From: Dethiobacter alkaliphilus | GTDB lineage: Bacteria; Bacillota; Dethiobacteria; DTU022; UBA8154 | Length of the DNA: 64,000 nucleotides | Reading direction: 5' to 3' | NCBI GenBank assembly: GCA_016841605.1 | Contig: JAENYV010000016.1 | Location: 22,312 to 86,311 of the forward strand | In this document: in pieces, positions 1 to 9,678 of the stretch | Position numbering within the stretch: the stretch's first letter is position 1 | Layout of the letters: every line of letters starts with the position of its first letter | Made by a program: the position numbers and the translations under genes | Notes under the pieces: generated by a model | Seen by the model: the letters and a program-made list of their open reading frames with translations, nothing else | Database searches by the model: none | What the model was told of the DNA's origin: nothing

Positions 1-15
1 GGAGAGTAGAGGGTT

Positions 16-261
16 ATGAACTGCCCCGTCTGTGGGAGCAACAATACAGGAAAAATCGGCAGTGATGAATATTACTGCGCTAACTGCTTGCTGGAATTTT
101 CGAAGTATGGTGGAAAAATGCAGTATTATTATATCAACGAAGAAGGAACGGCTGTTTTATTAAAAAATAAAACTGCTGCCAAGAAAATGGCAGCTTTGAT
201 TCAAACTGCAGAGAAAGGCCCGGAAGATTTAGCCGGGACAGGGACGCTCCATCTTAAATAA
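16..261 (+). CDS. small zinc-ribbon protein, unknown function
   Basis: Predicted 81-residue protein. The N-terminus carries two CxxC knuckles (CPVC at 3-6 and CANC at about 21-24), the layout of a small zinc ribbon; the rest is unremarkable and charged. There is no membrane segment or signal peptide. It lies 76 bp upstream of the AI-2E-family permease on the same strand. A short hairpin (TTGCGA/TCGCAA) lies between the two. The family is not recognised; function unknown. Confidence 0.6.
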   Translation: MNCPVCGSNNTGKIGSDEYYCANCLLEFSKYGGKMQYYYINEEGTAVLLKNKTAAKKMAALIQTAEKGPEDLAGTGTLHLK

Positions 262-336
262 AACATTTACCAAATTGCGAGCGAAGCGGGTTCGCAAGGT
301 AATGTGGGAAAATGGGGTAAGGAGAGAGGAAAAATA

Positions 337-1329
337 TTGGGTAGTGTGACAGGAGTTATTTTAACTCCTTTTCTTTTGGCCGTATTGCTCGCGATCATGT
401 TTTTTCCCCTGGTAAACTATCTGGAAAAACAGGGGCTCTCAAGGAGTATAGGAATAGTAGCTGTTTATCTTTTTTTTACCGCGCTCTGTCTGCTCTTCTG
501 TATGAATTTACTTCCGTCATTATTTAACGAACTCCAGGAACTCGCGACAGTTTTGCCCGAATATACGGATAGATTATTGTGTTTTATGGAAGAAATAGAA
601 ACAGATTACCGGAGATATGACCTTCCCGGGGGGATTCGTTCAGCAATGGATGAAAACATCCGGCAGATGCAACAAGCACTGGTCATTAATCTGGAAAAGT
701 TTTCGCAGTTTTTAATCATGCTGCTGAGTCAGGCTTTCGGACTGTTGTTAATTCCCGTTATTTTATATTACCTGTTACGCGATTGTACTGTTATCAAAGA
801 AAAATTTTTGGGAGTACTTCCGGAAAAATATCGCCTTAGAATGGAAATTACCGTTGGAGAAATCGGAAAAACACTGGGGGCTTATTTAAGAGGAGTTGTC
901 ATTATCAGCCTCTTTGTCGGTGGCTTACTTTACGGCGGACTCATAGCCCTGGGCGTAAAATTCGCTCTTTTTCTCGCCATTATTAATGCGTTGACCAATG
1001 TCATCCCTTATTTTGGTCCACTTATCGGTGCATTTCCCGTCGTGATCATTGCTTACCTGCAATCTCCGGTCCTTGTTTGGAAAGTTATCGCGTTAATCTT
1101 TATTATTCAACAGGTGGAGAGCCAGTTTATTGCACCGCAGATTCTGGGCCGAAATCTCGGTTTTCACCCTTTAACGGTCATCCTTGTCCTTTTACTGGCA
1201 GGCAAGTTCCTGGGATTTTTCGGCCTTGTTTTTATTATTCCTTTCTTAGCTATTATCCGAGTTATTTTGCTTTATTTTTCCCCGGTTATTAAGGAAGCTT
1301 GGCGAGAAATACGCTGCTGCAAAAAATAA
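337..1329 (+). CDS. AI-2E family transporter / PerM-like permease
   Basis: Polytopic membrane protein of about 330 residues with hydrophobic segments at both ends and a soluble helical stretch in the middle, the layout of the AI-2E/PerM (YtvI-like) family. The C-terminal region contains the family-type run around NVIPYFGPLIGAFPV. Bacillus has a member (yrrI) at the same place upstream of alaS, which supports the call. Substrate is unknown; some family members act in peptide signalling or Na+/H+ antiport. I place the start at TTG 337 because AAGGAGAGAGG at 319-329 is well spaced from it; an in-frame GTG at 304 is possible but has a poorly placed ribosome site. Confidence 0.85.
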   Translation: MGSVTGVILTPFLLAVLLAIMFFPLVNYLEKQGLSRSIGIVAVYLFFTALCLLFCMNLLPSLFNELQELATVLPEYTDRLLCFMEEIETDYRRYDLPGGIRSAMDENIRQMQQALVINLEKFSQFLIMLLSQAFGLLLIPVILYYLLRDCTVIKEKFLGVLPEKYRLRMEITVGEIGKTLGAYLRGVVIISLFVGGLLYGGLIALGVKFALFLAIINALTNVIPYFGPLIGAFPVVIIAYLQSPVLVWKVIALIFIIQQVESQFIAPQILGRNLGFHPLTVILVLLLAGKFLGFFGLVFIIPFLAIIRVILLYFSPVIKEAWREIRCCKK

Positions 1330-1354
1330 CTATTACCAGAAATTTTCATCAACA

Positions 1355-1383
1355 TTGACAGGCAAGAGAATAGCCGATATAAT
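1355..1383 (+). promoter_or_regulatory. sigma-A promoter upstream of alaS
   Basis: A perfect consensus pair: TTGACA at 1355-1360, a 17-bp spacer, and TATAAT at 1378-1383, ending 26 bp before the alaS start codon. The short leader leaves no room for a T-box, so alaS looks constitutively transcribed, probably together with the downstream genes. Confidence 0.85.
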
Positions 1384-1409
1384 TACTGAAATGGGAGGCT
1401 TAGCAGAAA

Positions 1410-4070
1410 ATGAAAAGCGATACAATACGTGATATTTTTTTAAATTTTTTTAAAGAGAAAGAACATCTTGTCCTTCCCAGCTTTTCTCTTGTCCCCCAAA
1501 ACGATCCTACTCTGTTACTTATCGGTGCGGGAATGGCCCCGTTAAAACCGTATTTTACCGGTGAAAAAAAACCTCCTCATACCCGAATCGCTACTTGCCA
1601 GAAATGTGTCCGGACACCTGATATAGAAAAAGTCGGCTTTACACCGAGACACGCTACTTTTTTTGAAATGCTGGGCAATTTTTCCTTTGGTGATTATTTT
1701 AAAGAAGAAGCAATTCAATGGGCCTGGGAACTTCTCACCGAACATTATCGTATTCCGGAAGAAAAACTTTTTATCAGCGTTTATGAAGAGGATGAGGAAG
1801 CTCTGACCATCTGGAGAGATAAAGTCGGCATTCCGGAGTCAAAAATTTACAAACTGGGCAAAGATGACAATTTTTGGGAAATAGGTCTTGGGCCTTGCGG
1901 TCCCTGTTCGGAGATTTATTATGACCTGGGGCCACAGTTTGGTTGTGGAGACCCCAACTGCCGGGTTGGTTGTGATTGTAATCGTTTTATGGAAGTATGG
2001 AATTTGGTTTTTACCCAGTTCAGTAAAGAAGCTGACGGTAGCTATAAACTTCTGGAACAAAAAAATATTGATACCGGTATGGGACTGGAACGGTTGGCCG
2101 TAGTCCTGCAGGGTGTTTCCAACCTCTTTGAAACAGATAACGTGAAGCCCTTGCTGGATTATTTTGTCGAACAGGGAGGAGTCAAATACGGTCTTGACGA
2201 AAAAGTCGACATTGCCCTGCGGGTAATTACCGAGCATATGCGTGGTCTTACCTTTTTAGTGGCTGACCGTGTCTTACCTTCCAACGAAGGACGCGGCTAT
2301 GTGCTGAGGAGACTTTTACGTCGGGCGGTTCGTTACGGAAGGCTTCTCGACATGGAAACCCCTTTTCTTTACCGTGCAGTACCCCTTCTGGCGGAAATAA
2401 TGGGAAAAGCTTACCCTGAACTTGTTAAAAATATGGACTATATCACCCGTATTGTAAAAATTGAAGAGGAACGCTTTACGGAAACGTTAGGGCAGGGGAT
2501 GGATATCCTGGAAGAAGAGGTTTCCTTCTTAAAGAAAAAAGGAGAAAATATTTTAAGTGGAGAGACGGCTTTTAAGCTTTATGATACTTTTGGTTTTCCC
2601 TTCGATCTAACACGGGAGATTTTACGGGAACATGATTTTTGTGTAGACGAGACCGCTTTTAATACAGCCATGGAGAAGCAAAGAGAAAGAGCGCGGGCTG
2701 CCCTGAATACCCGGGGAGAACAAGAAAAAGAATCATCTGTCCCGGCAGCACTCCTGAAGGGTTTTAAGACTGACTTTGTCGGTTATGATCAATTGCAGAC
2801 GGAAGGGAGAGTACTTGCCCTGGTAACTCTGCCTGAAGGAAAATTTTTTAAGGAACTAACCGCGGGAGAAAGTTCGGAAAAAGTTTGTCTTCTTTTAGAT
2901 AAAACACCCTTTTATGCTGAGAGGGGAGGACAGTTGGGAGATACGGGACTCATCCAATCATCCCATGGTGAAGCTGCCATTATTAATACGCTGACCGGAC
3001 CGTCCGAAGGGCAGGTTCTGCATGTTGTGGAGATAACAAAAGGCAGTATTGCGACGGAAGAAAGAGTTCGCGCGGCCGTTGACGGGAAGCGAAGAGCGGA
3101 TATTGCCCGAAACCATACGGCAACCCACCTTCTTCAGCGGGCATTAAAGGATTTACTGGGAGATCATGTCAGTCAGGCAGGTTCTCTCGTTTCCCCGGAT
3201 CGTTTGCGCTTTGATTTTACTCATTATAGCGGACTTACTGACGATGAAATTCGGGAAATTGAAAAAAGCGTAAACATAGCCATCTTGGAAAACATGAAAG
3301 TAGAGACAATATCCACAGATATGGGCCAAGCTCTGGAGATGGGCGCTATTGCACTTTTCGATGAAAAATACGGTGACACAGTCAGGGTTGTTCAAATTGA
3401 AAATTATTCCAGAGAACTGTGTGGAGGAACACACGTCGCACGGACCGGGGAAATCGGCTTTTTTAAAGTTCTTTCCGAGGGCGGTGTGGGTTCCGGAATA
3501 CGCCGCATTGAGGCCTTGACCGGTTGGGGAGCATATAATTATCTTACAGAACGGGATACTTTTTTCCAAGAAATAGCAGATTTAATGAAAGTACCACCGG
3601 AAAAAACCGGGGAACGGTTGAAAGACTTGCTGGAATCTCACAAGCAGTTGCAGAAGAAGATAAAACAGATGCAGCAGGCTTTGGCCGGAACTAATATTGA
3701 CAACTTACTGGAAAAAGTCGACAGGTCTCTGGGCGTTCCTGTTTTAAGTACCCAAGTAGAAGCGGAAGATATGGAAACATTACGGGATTATCTTGATCGC
3801 CTGAGGGACAAACTGGGGAGTGGAATTATCCTTTTAGGCACAGCCAACAACGGAAAAGCACTTTTGGTTGCCGCCGTAACGAAAGATTTACTGGAAAAGG
3901 GTTTTCACGCAGGCAAATTGGTAGGAGAAGTTGCCAAGCTTACCGGTGGAGGTGGCGGTGGCCGCCCTGATATGGCACAGGCAGGTGGAAAAGATCCGGG
4001 TAAATTATCTCACGCCCTATCTCAGGTACTCTCCCTTGTTGAGAAACAAAAGGTAAGTAAAGGAATCTAA
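1410..4070 (+). CDS. alaS: alanine--tRNA ligase
   Basis: Full-length AlaRS (886 residues), which charges tRNA-Ala and edits mischarged Ser/Gly. The class II aminoacylation core begins at residue 1 (SFSLVPQNDPTLL). The editing domain shows HxxxH (HTATH, about 569-573) and CxxxH (CGGTH, about 670-674) zinc ligands. The C-Ala domain ends in the Gly-rich run followed by RPDMAQAGG. GGAGG lies upstream of ATG 1410. It heads the conserved Firmicute block alaS-ireB-ruvX-DUF1292-mltG and has its own consensus promoter. Confidence 0.98.
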   Translation: MKSDTIRDIFLNFFKEKEHLVLPSFSLVPQNDPTLLLIGAGMAPLKPYFTGEKKPPHTRIATCQKCVRTPDIEKVGFTPRHATFFEMLGNFSFGDYFKEEAIQWAWELLTEHYRIPEEKLFISVYEEDEEALTIWRDKVGIPESKIYKLGKDDNFWEIGLGPCGPCSEIYYDLGPQFGCGDPNCRVGCDCNRFMEVWNLVFTQFSKEADGSYKLLEQKNIDTGMGLERLAVVLQGVSNLFETDNVKPLLDYFVEQGGVKYGLDEKVDIALRVITEHMRGLTFLVADRVLPSNEGRGYVLRRLLRRAVRYGRLLDMETPFLYRAVPLLAEIMGKAYPELVKNMDYITRIVKIEEERFTETLGQGMDILEEEVSFLKKKGENILSGETAFKLYDTFGFPFDLTREILREHDFCVDETAFNTAMEKQRERARAALNTRGEQEKESSVPAALLKGFKTDFVGYDQLQTEGRVLALVTLPEGKFFKELTAGESSEKVCLLLDKTPFYAERGGQLGDTGLIQSSHGEAAIINTLTGPSEGQVLHVVEITKGSIATEERVRAAVDGKRRADIARNHTATHLLQRALKDLLGDHVSQAGSLVSPDRLRFDFTHYSGLTDDEIREIEKSVNIAILENMKVETISTDMGQALEMGAIALFDEKYGDTVRVVQIENYSRELCGGTHVARTGEIGFFKVLSEGGVGSGIRRIEALTGWGAYNYLTERDTFFQEIADLMKVPPEKTGERLKDLLESHKQLQKKIKQMQQALAGTNIDNLLEKVDRSLGVPVLSTQVEAEDMETLRDYLDRLRDKLGSGIILLGTANNGKALLVAAVTKDLLEKGFHAGKLVGEVAKLTGGGGGGRPDMAQAGGKDPGKLSHALSQVLSLVEKQKVSKGI

Positions 4071-4133
4071 CTTCGTTGTTATTATTAAACAAGCGAAGAG
4101 CGTTTACTATTTTCGACCGCCCGGAGGTGTATG

Positions 4134-4412
4134 ATGAAAAAGGGCAATTTTGACCACACAATGATGTTTAACGTAAAAACGGAAGAGGAAGTAAATGAAG
4201 CCCGACAGGTTTTAATGGAAGTGTACGAAGCTTTAAAAGAAAAAGGCTATAATCCTATAAACCAGCTTGTGGGATATCTGCTCTCCGGAGATCCGGCCTA
4301 TATTACCAGCCACAAAAATGCTCGCAGCAATATCCGGAAACTGGAAAGAGATGACCTTCTGGAGGAAATAGTGAGTGTTTACCTGAAGAAAGAATTGGAA
4401 AAAGACAAGTAA
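4134..4412 (+). CDS. ireB: IreB family regulatory phosphoprotein (UPF0297)
   Basis: A 92-residue cytosolic protein matching the IreB/YrzL family: starts [12 protein letters not shown] and has the typical [21 protein letters not shown] core. In enterococci IreB is a substrate of the PASTA kinase IreK and affects cephalosporin resistance and cell-envelope control. GGAGG at 4123-4127 suits ATG 4134 better than the adjacent ATG 4131. Its place between alaS and ruvX is the conserved Firmicute arrangement. Confidence 0.95.
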   Translation: MKKGNFDHTMMFNVKTEEEVNEARQVLMEVYEALKEKGYNPINQLVGYLLSGDPAYITSHKNARSNIRKLERDDLLEEIVSVYLKKELEKDK

Positions 4413-4433
4413 AGGACAGAAAGCCCCCTTTGG

Positions 4434-4462
4434 AGGGACACAACAAAGCGTCCCTTAATTTT
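4434..4462 (+). terminator. weak intrinsic terminator after ireB
   Basis: AGGGAC at 4434-4439 pairs with GTCCCT at 4450-4455 (10-nt loop), followed by TAATTTTTT. The stem is only 6 bp, so read-through into ruvX is likely. Confidence 0.4.
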
Positions 4463-4542
4463 TTCCTTAAAATTGGAGGGTTAACGGCTTTTGAGGGGTA
4501 TTATCACGGAATTTTTATAAAGATTTTATTACAGGTGATATA

Positions 4543-4965
4543 ATGCGTATAATGTGCCTGGATATTGGGGAAAAGAGAATTGGGGTTGCAGTAAGCGACC
4601 CCCTTGGTATAACCGCCCAGGGTTTGGATGTTATCCATAGAAAGGGAATAAAAAAAGATCTGCTGCAAATTCGCCGTTTCATTGATAATTACCAGGCTGA
4701 GGAGCTAATTCTCGGTTTACCGTTGAACATGGACGGAACAAAAGGGGAAAAAGCAGAAGAGATACTTCGCCTGCAGTCTTTTCTGGCTGAAAGATTACCG
4801 GTCCCTGTTAAAACATGGGACGAAAGGTTGACAACAGTTGCTGCCCAAAGGGTCCTGCTGGATGGAAATGTTACCAGAAGCGGCAGAAAAAAAGTCATTG
4901 ATAAACTGGCAGCAGTTTTTATTTTAGAAAATTACCTAAACTACAAAGCAAGATCAGCCCTTTAA
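4543..4965 (+). CDS. ruvX: RuvX/YqgF family Holliday junction resolvase-like nuclease
   Basis: A 140-residue RNase H-fold protein. The N-terminal strand MRIMCLDIGEKRIGVAVSD carries the first catalytic Asp, ILGLPLNMDGTKGEKA is the family motif, and TWDERLTT supplies the acidic and basic residues of the second active-site element. Known for resolving Holliday junctions in vitro and for 16S pre-rRNA 5'-end processing (YqgF). AGGTGAT precedes ATG 4543. It sits in the conserved alaS-mltG block. Confidence 0.95.
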   Translation: MRIMCLDIGEKRIGVAVSDPLGITAQGLDVIHRKGIKKDLLQIRRFIDNYQAEELILGLPLNMDGTKGEKAEEILRLQSFLAERLPVPVKTWDERLTTVAAQRVLLDGNVTRSGRKKVIDKLAAVFILENYLNYKARSAL

Positions 4966-5010
4966 AAAACAAATAAACCTTTCTTTTAAAAAAATGGGGG
5001 AATGATAGGA

Positions 5011-5400
5011 ATGGATAACAAATTGGATATCGTTACATTGATCGATGAAGAAGGCGATAAATTTGAATTTGAAGTAGTGGACTATTTTTGGGTTAATGAG
5101 CTGGAGTATGCGGTTTTACTCCCTTTACACAGTGATCATTCCGGTCCTGATGAAGATCCCGAAAAAATGATTACTGATAGTTCTTCGCAACAGGAAGCTG
5201 TAATATTCGATGCTGAAGAAGGCTTGGAAGATGAAGAAGAGGAAAATGGTGAAGCAATTATTTTACGGGTAGTTAACAAAAATAACGGGGAAACGACTCT
5301 CGAGGTCATTGAAGACGAAGATGAATGGCAAAAAGTTGCAGATATTGCTTTGGAAAGGATTTATGACCAGGATGAAAAATTTAATCAAGAGGAAGAATAG
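5011..5400 (+). CDS. DUF1292 family protein (YrzB-like)
   Basis: A very acidic protein of about 129 residues. It starts with the DUF1292 signature (ITLIDEEG-like: VTLIDEEGDKFEFEV), then FWVNELEYAVLLPL, and continues into Glu/Asp-rich linkers before a second conserved stretch. Function is unknown, but it always travels with ruvX and mltG in Firmicutes. The start at ATG 5011 is chosen because GGGGG at 4996-5000 is correctly spaced; ATG 5002 is too close. Confidence 0.9.
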   Translation: MDNKLDIVTLIDEEGDKFEFEVVDYFWVNELEYAVLLPLHSDHSGPDEDPEKMITDSSSQQEAVIFDAEEGLEDEEEENGEAIILRVVNKNNGETTLEVIEDEDEWQKVADIALERIYDQDEKFNQEEE

Positions 5401-5428
5401 GTTATTTTAGGGAGGAAAGGTTTGGTTT

Positions 5429-6496
5429 ATGCCCAGAATTAAACCTGCACGTCTCTTTTTGAGTACAGTCCTGGTCCTCTTTTTTGCTCTTTCTTTTTTT
5501 GCTTTTTTGAGGATCCAGTTTTTCTTTTCACCGATGGCTTCGGATACAAATTTTACAACGAAAGAAATTAAAATTCCCCTCGGTTCTTCCACCGAGCGCA
5601 TCGCCTCGATTCTACAAGAAGAAGGGCTTATTAAAAATTCCTTTCTTTTCCGTCTAATATCTAAATATAAAGGATATGACGGACAATTACAAGCAGGCCT
5701 TTACCAGCTTTGCAGTAACATGTCCATGGATGAAATTCTGTTGGAACTGCAAAAAGGGGTTCTGCCGGCAGAAGGAATCCGCTTTACCATTCCCGAAGGT
5801 TTTACCATTGAGCAAATAGGAGAACGTCTGGAAGAGCTGGGACTGGTGCAAAAAGAGGATTTTTTAGAGGTTTGCCGGGTTTATGAAAAGGAAGGGGTAA
5901 ATCCGCTCTCGCAAATTTTAGGTAATAATTCCTCCCAGGTTTATTACTGTCTGGAAGGGTATCTGTTTCCTGATACATATGAAGTATGCAAAGACGTCTC
6001 CACGGAAAAAATTGTCGACTTAATGTTTTCCCGATTTCTGGAAGTTTTTAATGATGAGTACCGCTTGCGCGCGGAAGAAATGGGTTTCGAAATTCATCAG
6101 ATTGTTACCATTGCATCGCTCATCGAAAAGGAAGCGGTTCTCCCCGAGGAAAGACCACTGATAGCCGCTGTATTTCATAACCGGCTTAACTCCAAAGCAC
6201 TGCCTTATCTCCAATCCTGTGCGACCGTTCAATATATCCTGGGTGAAACCAAACCGGTTCTTACATATCAAGACCTGGAAATTGATTCCCCCTTTAATAC
6301 CTACCTTTACCCGGACCTGCCTCCCGGGCCCATCGCCTCTCCCGGCCTGCAAGCTTTGAGAGCAGCCCTCTATCCGGCTGATGTAGATTATCTCTACTTT
6401 GTCTCCAAGGAAGACGGGAGCGGTAGCCACTATTTCAGCAGAACTCTCCCGGAACACAACAAATATAAAAAGCTCGCCCAGCAAAACCGTCACTAA
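5429..6496 (+). CDS. mltG: endolytic murein transglycosylase MltG
   Basis: A 355-residue YceG-like protein. One N-terminal membrane anchor (about residues 10-30) is followed by a LysM-like domain and the lytic transglycosylase domain with IASLIEKEA (catalytic Glu near 232) and the later LPPGPIASPG motif. MltG cuts nascent glycan strands at the outer face of the membrane and sets glycan chain length. GGGAGGAAAGG precedes ATG 5429. It fits with the PBP gene immediately downstream. Confidence 0.95.
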   Translation: MPRIKPARLFLSTVLVLFFALSFFAFLRIQFFFSPMASDTNFTTKEIKIPLGSSTERIASILQEEGLIKNSFLFRLISKYKGYDGQLQAGLYQLCSNMSMDEILLELQKGVLPAEGIRFTIPEGFTIEQIGERLEELGLVQKEDFLEVCRVYEKEGVNPLSQILGNNSSQVYYCLEGYLFPDTYEVCKDVSTEKIVDLMFSRFLEVFNDEYRLRAEEMGFEIHQIVTIASLIEKEAVLPEERPLIAAVFHNRLNSKALPYLQSCATVQYILGETKPVLTYQDLEIDSPFNTYLYPDLPPGPIASPGLQALRAALYPADVDYLYFVSKEDGSGSHYFSRTLPEHNKYKKLAQQNRH

Positions 6497-6643
6497 AATT
6501 TATATTTTTTCATTCCTGCTCCCACCCCTCAATTTATGTCCTTTTTGTGATTCCCTTTGTTCAATTTTACCGATGAGCCTGCTGCATAGGCTTAAAACCA
6601 TTGGTAAAAAATAGCTTACAAAGGGCACAAGGGGGGCGGTTTA

Positions 6644-8308
6644 TTGAATTTCAGGCGACGGCAAAGAATTTTAACGCTTCTAACTTCCTGCATCATAATT
6701 TTCTCCTTTTTCTCTTTCAGGCTTCTTTATCTTCAACTTATTCGGGGTAATTCTTTCGCCCGCGACGCTGTCAGGCAGAGAGCGCAGGTAGTTACGCTGG
6801 ATTATAACCGCGGAGAGATACTGGACAGAAACGGCGTTTCACTTTTGGGCGGAGAAAAAGAAAAAGTCCTGGTCCTTTTCCCCAGTTTATTAGCAAGAGA
6901 AGATCCCGCGACACTGGAATATGTCTCGACTCTGGTTCCTGCTTCCTCCGCATGCGACCAGCCTGCAATCGTCTTAAGAAAGTTAAATGAGCAGGAAGAA
7001 GTACTTTTTAAAGAGCTCCAGTGCAGGGGGCTGGTTGTTGCTGAAGCACAAAAACGCTACGGCTTGGATTCCCTGGCAACTCATGTCGTGGGGCATGTGG
7101 GACCTGAAGACGGAGAAGGAAAAGTAGGGCTGGAGCTTGTCTTTAACAAAGAGCTCCGGGGAAGCGTACCGAATGCCCTTGCTGCTGTCGTGGATGGTAA
7201 AAACAATCTGGTAGAGGGACTGGGGTTTCGACTGTGGGGAGAACCGGTTCCTTCACGCCCGTATGACCTGATTCTAACCATAGACGGTCATATGCAGAGA
7301 AAAGTGGAGAAATTTATGGATGAACGGGTCAAACGAGGCGCTGTTATTGTTATGGATCCTCAGAACGGTGATATCCTAGCCATGGCCAGCAGGCCCAATT
7401 ATCTCCAGGCCGATCTCTCAGGTTATTTAAAAAGTATGGATGAATACACAGCTTTTTTAGAGACTCAACCGTTTATTAATCGCTCTATCTTAAGTTATCC
7501 TCCCGGCTCTGTTTTTAAAATTGTCGTTGCTGCGGCAGCCCTGGAATCCGGTAATTATTCTTTGGGAAGTAAATTTACCTGTTCCGGTTCCGTGCAAATT
7601 GGCGAACAACTTTTCCGCTGCCACCAGAGCACAGCTCACGGTCAAATTACACTGGCTCAGGCTTTTGCCTATTCCTGCAATAGCACCTTCATCGATCTGG
7701 GTATAAAATTGGGTCGGGAAACAATATATGACTATGCCCAAAAGCTTGGGTTAGGGCAGGTAACGGGACTTCCCCTGGGAAGCAGTGCTCAGGGAGGAGA
7801 AGCTGCGGGATATATTCCTTCACCGCAGGAAATGCCTTTTCTGGGTGATCTGGCTTTAACGGCAATTGGCCAGGGAAGTGTGGAAACAACTCCTCTGCAG
7901 ATAGCCCGCTTAACAGCCGCGATTGTTAATGGGGGTTATTTGACGGAACCGCGGCTGGTAAGTGCCCTGCAAACCCCGGAGGGAATTGTGACGAAACGTT
8001 TTACCGCGGGGGAAAGAAAGCGGGTTTTAAATCCCCTTACCGCAGCCCAGATTCGTTTTATGATGCTCGGGGTCGTAGAATACGGAACCGGGAAAGCGGC
8101 ATACAGCGATAAAATTATCCTGGGAGGAAAAAGCGGGACAGCAGAAACGGAACGCCTGTTAAACGGTAAACCGCAGCAATATTCCTGGTTTTCCGGATTT
8201 CTGAGCGGGAAGGATAATAATACAGTCATTACGGTTTTTATTGAAGAAGCCCGCCAGGGAAATGCTGTGGAACTTTTCGGTGCTATTGCCGCAGAGATTG
8301 CCCCCTAA
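6644..8308 (+). CDS. class B penicillin-binding protein (peptidoglycan D,D-transpeptidase)
   Basis: A 554-residue monofunctional transpeptidase with one N-terminal membrane segment, a dimerisation/pedestal region, then the penicilloyl-serine domain. SxxK is SVFK (about 289-292), SxN is SCN (about 344) and KSGT stands at about 496, so all three active-site motifs are intact. It starts at TTG 6644 behind AAGGGGGGCGG. Such enzymes cross-link peptidoglycan in elongation, division or sporulation; the clade cannot be assigned here, but the position after mltG supports a wall-synthesis role. Confidence 0.92.
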   Translation: MNFRRRQRILTLLTSCIIIFSFFSFRLLYLQLIRGNSFARDAVRQRAQVVTLDYNRGEILDRNGVSLLGGEKEKVLVLFPSLLAREDPATLEYVSTLVPASSACDQPAIVLRKLNEQEEVLFKELQCRGLVVAEAQKRYGLDSLATHVVGHVGPEDGEGKVGLELVFNKELRGSVPNALAAVVDGKNNLVEGLGFRLWGEPVPSRPYDLILTIDGHMQRKVEKFMDERVKRGAVIVMDPQNGDILAMASRPNYLQADLSGYLKSMDEYTAFLETQPFINRSILSYPPGSVFKIVVAAAALESGNYSLGSKFTCSGSVQIGEQLFRCHQSTAHGQITLAQAFAYSCNSTFIDLGIKLGRETIYDYAQKLGLGQVTGLPLGSSAQGGEAAGYIPSPQEMPFLGDLALTAIGQGSVETTPLQIARLTAAIVNGGYLTEPRLVSALQTPEGIVTKRFTAGERKRVLNPLTAAQIRFMMLGVVEYGTGKAAYSDKIILGGKSGTAETERLLNGKPQQYSWFSGFLSGKDNNTVITVFIEEARQGNAVELFGAIAAEIAP

Positions 8309-8456
8309 ATTTGAAAATTTTAAGAAGAAATGCTGTAGTAATAGCCAGAAGAAAAAAATCCTGCTAAAATAAGAAAAAGGAGATGCCTATTTTTCTAATT
8401 TTTTTTAATTTTTAACTTTAAAGTATTATTCCAGTATTTGAAGGGAGAAATTTACC

Positions 8457-9668
8457 ATGAAATATATAGTTATCCTGGGTGATGGGATGCCTGATTATCC
8501 CCTGGAGGAACTGGGAGGGAAAACACCTTTGGAATATGCGCATACCCCCAGGCTTGACATGCTGGCCAAATGCGGAGAAATGGGGTTGGCAAAGACCGTT
8601 CCGGATGAACTTTCACCCGGAAGCGATGTGGCCAATCTTTCTGTTCTGGGTTATGACCCTTCCAGGTATTATACAGGCCGGTCGCCCCTTGAGGCCGCGG
8701 GTATGGGCGTCGAACTGGGTGCCGAGGACCTCACATTCCGCTGCAATCTGGTAACGCTCTCGGAGCATGAACCCTATGCAGGGAAGACAATGTTGGATTA
8801 TAGTGCCGATGAGATCGGTTCTGAAGAAGCTGCTGTTTTAATCGACGAAGCCGCCCGGCAGTTGGGAAATGAAACGCTGAAATTTTATCCCGGAATCAGT
8901 TACCGGCACCTGCTGGTCTGGGAAAACGGACCTTTGCCGGAACTGTTCCGTTTGACGCCTCCCCATGATATCTCCGGACGGGAAATCGCCCCCTTTCTTC
9001 CCGGGGGAGAAAAAGGAAGATTCATTCTATCGTTAATGGAGAAAAGCAGCACTATCTTAGCAGGTCATCCCATAAACAATCAACGCCGGGCAAGAGGCCT
9101 TAAACCGGCCAACTCTCTCTGGTTGTGGGGCCAGGGTAAAAAGCCGCTGATGGATAGTTTCAGGGATAAATATGGACTTGAAGGAGCAGTCATCTCAGCG
9201 GTAGATCTTATCAAAGGCCTGGGCCGCTGCGCATCCTTACAAGTTATGGAGGTCCCGGGAGCAACGGGAACAGTGCAAACCAATTACGCGGGCAAAGTAT
9301 CCGCTGCCCTCGAATCGCTGCAAGAAGGGCTGGATTTTGTCTTTATACATATTGAAGCCCCTGACGAAGCAGGACACCGCGGAGAACCGGAGACAAAAAT
9401 AAAAGCCATTGAAGAGATCGATGCCAAGATTGTTGGAGAGATGCTTCGGGGCCTGGACGACTTTTTAGATTACAAACTGCTGGCCCTCTCCGATCATCCG
9501 ACTCCCCTCTCTCTCCGGACACACACCCGGGAAGCAGTTCCTTTTTGTATTTACCGGAAAGGAGAGCCGGTACGCCATTCTAAGCGGGTTTTCAGTGAAA
9601 AAGCAGCCGTAGGAGGCCTCTCCTTTAATCCTGCCTGGAAGCTAATGGACTATTTTCTAACAAAGTGA
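8457..9668 (+). CDS. apgM: cofactor-independent phosphoglycerate mutase, ApgM type
   Basis: A 403-residue alkaline phosphatase-superfamily enzyme. It starts IVILGDGMPDYPLEELGGKTPL (metal-binding Asp in GDGM), has the SPGSDVANLSVLGYDP stretch with the phosphorylated serine, and ends with HIEAPDEAGHRGE and LSDHPTPLSLRTHT metal-binding motifs. This archaeal-type family interconverts 3- and 2-phosphoglycerate; some bacterial members are annotated as homoserine kinase-like. AAGGGAG precedes ATG 8457; addB follows after 10 bp. Confidence 0.9.
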   Translation: MKYIVILGDGMPDYPLEELGGKTPLEYAHTPRLDMLAKCGEMGLAKTVPDELSPGSDVANLSVLGYDPSRYYTGRSPLEAAGMGVELGAEDLTFRCNLVTLSEHEPYAGKTMLDYSADEIGSEEAAVLIDEAARQLGNETLKFYPGISYRHLLVWENGPLPELFRLTPPHDISGREIAPFLPGGEKGRFILSLMEKSSTILAGHPINNQRRARGLKPANSLWLWGQGKKPLMDSFRDKYGLEGAVISAVDLIKGLGRCASLQVMEVPGATGTVQTNYAGKVSAALESLQEGLDFVFIHIEAPDEAGHRGEPETKIKAIEEIDAKIVGEMLRGLDDFLDYKLLALSDHPTPLSLRTHTREAVPFCIYRKGEPVRHSKRVFSEKAAVGGLSFNPAWKLMDYFLTK

Positions 9669-9678
9669 GTGGAGATAG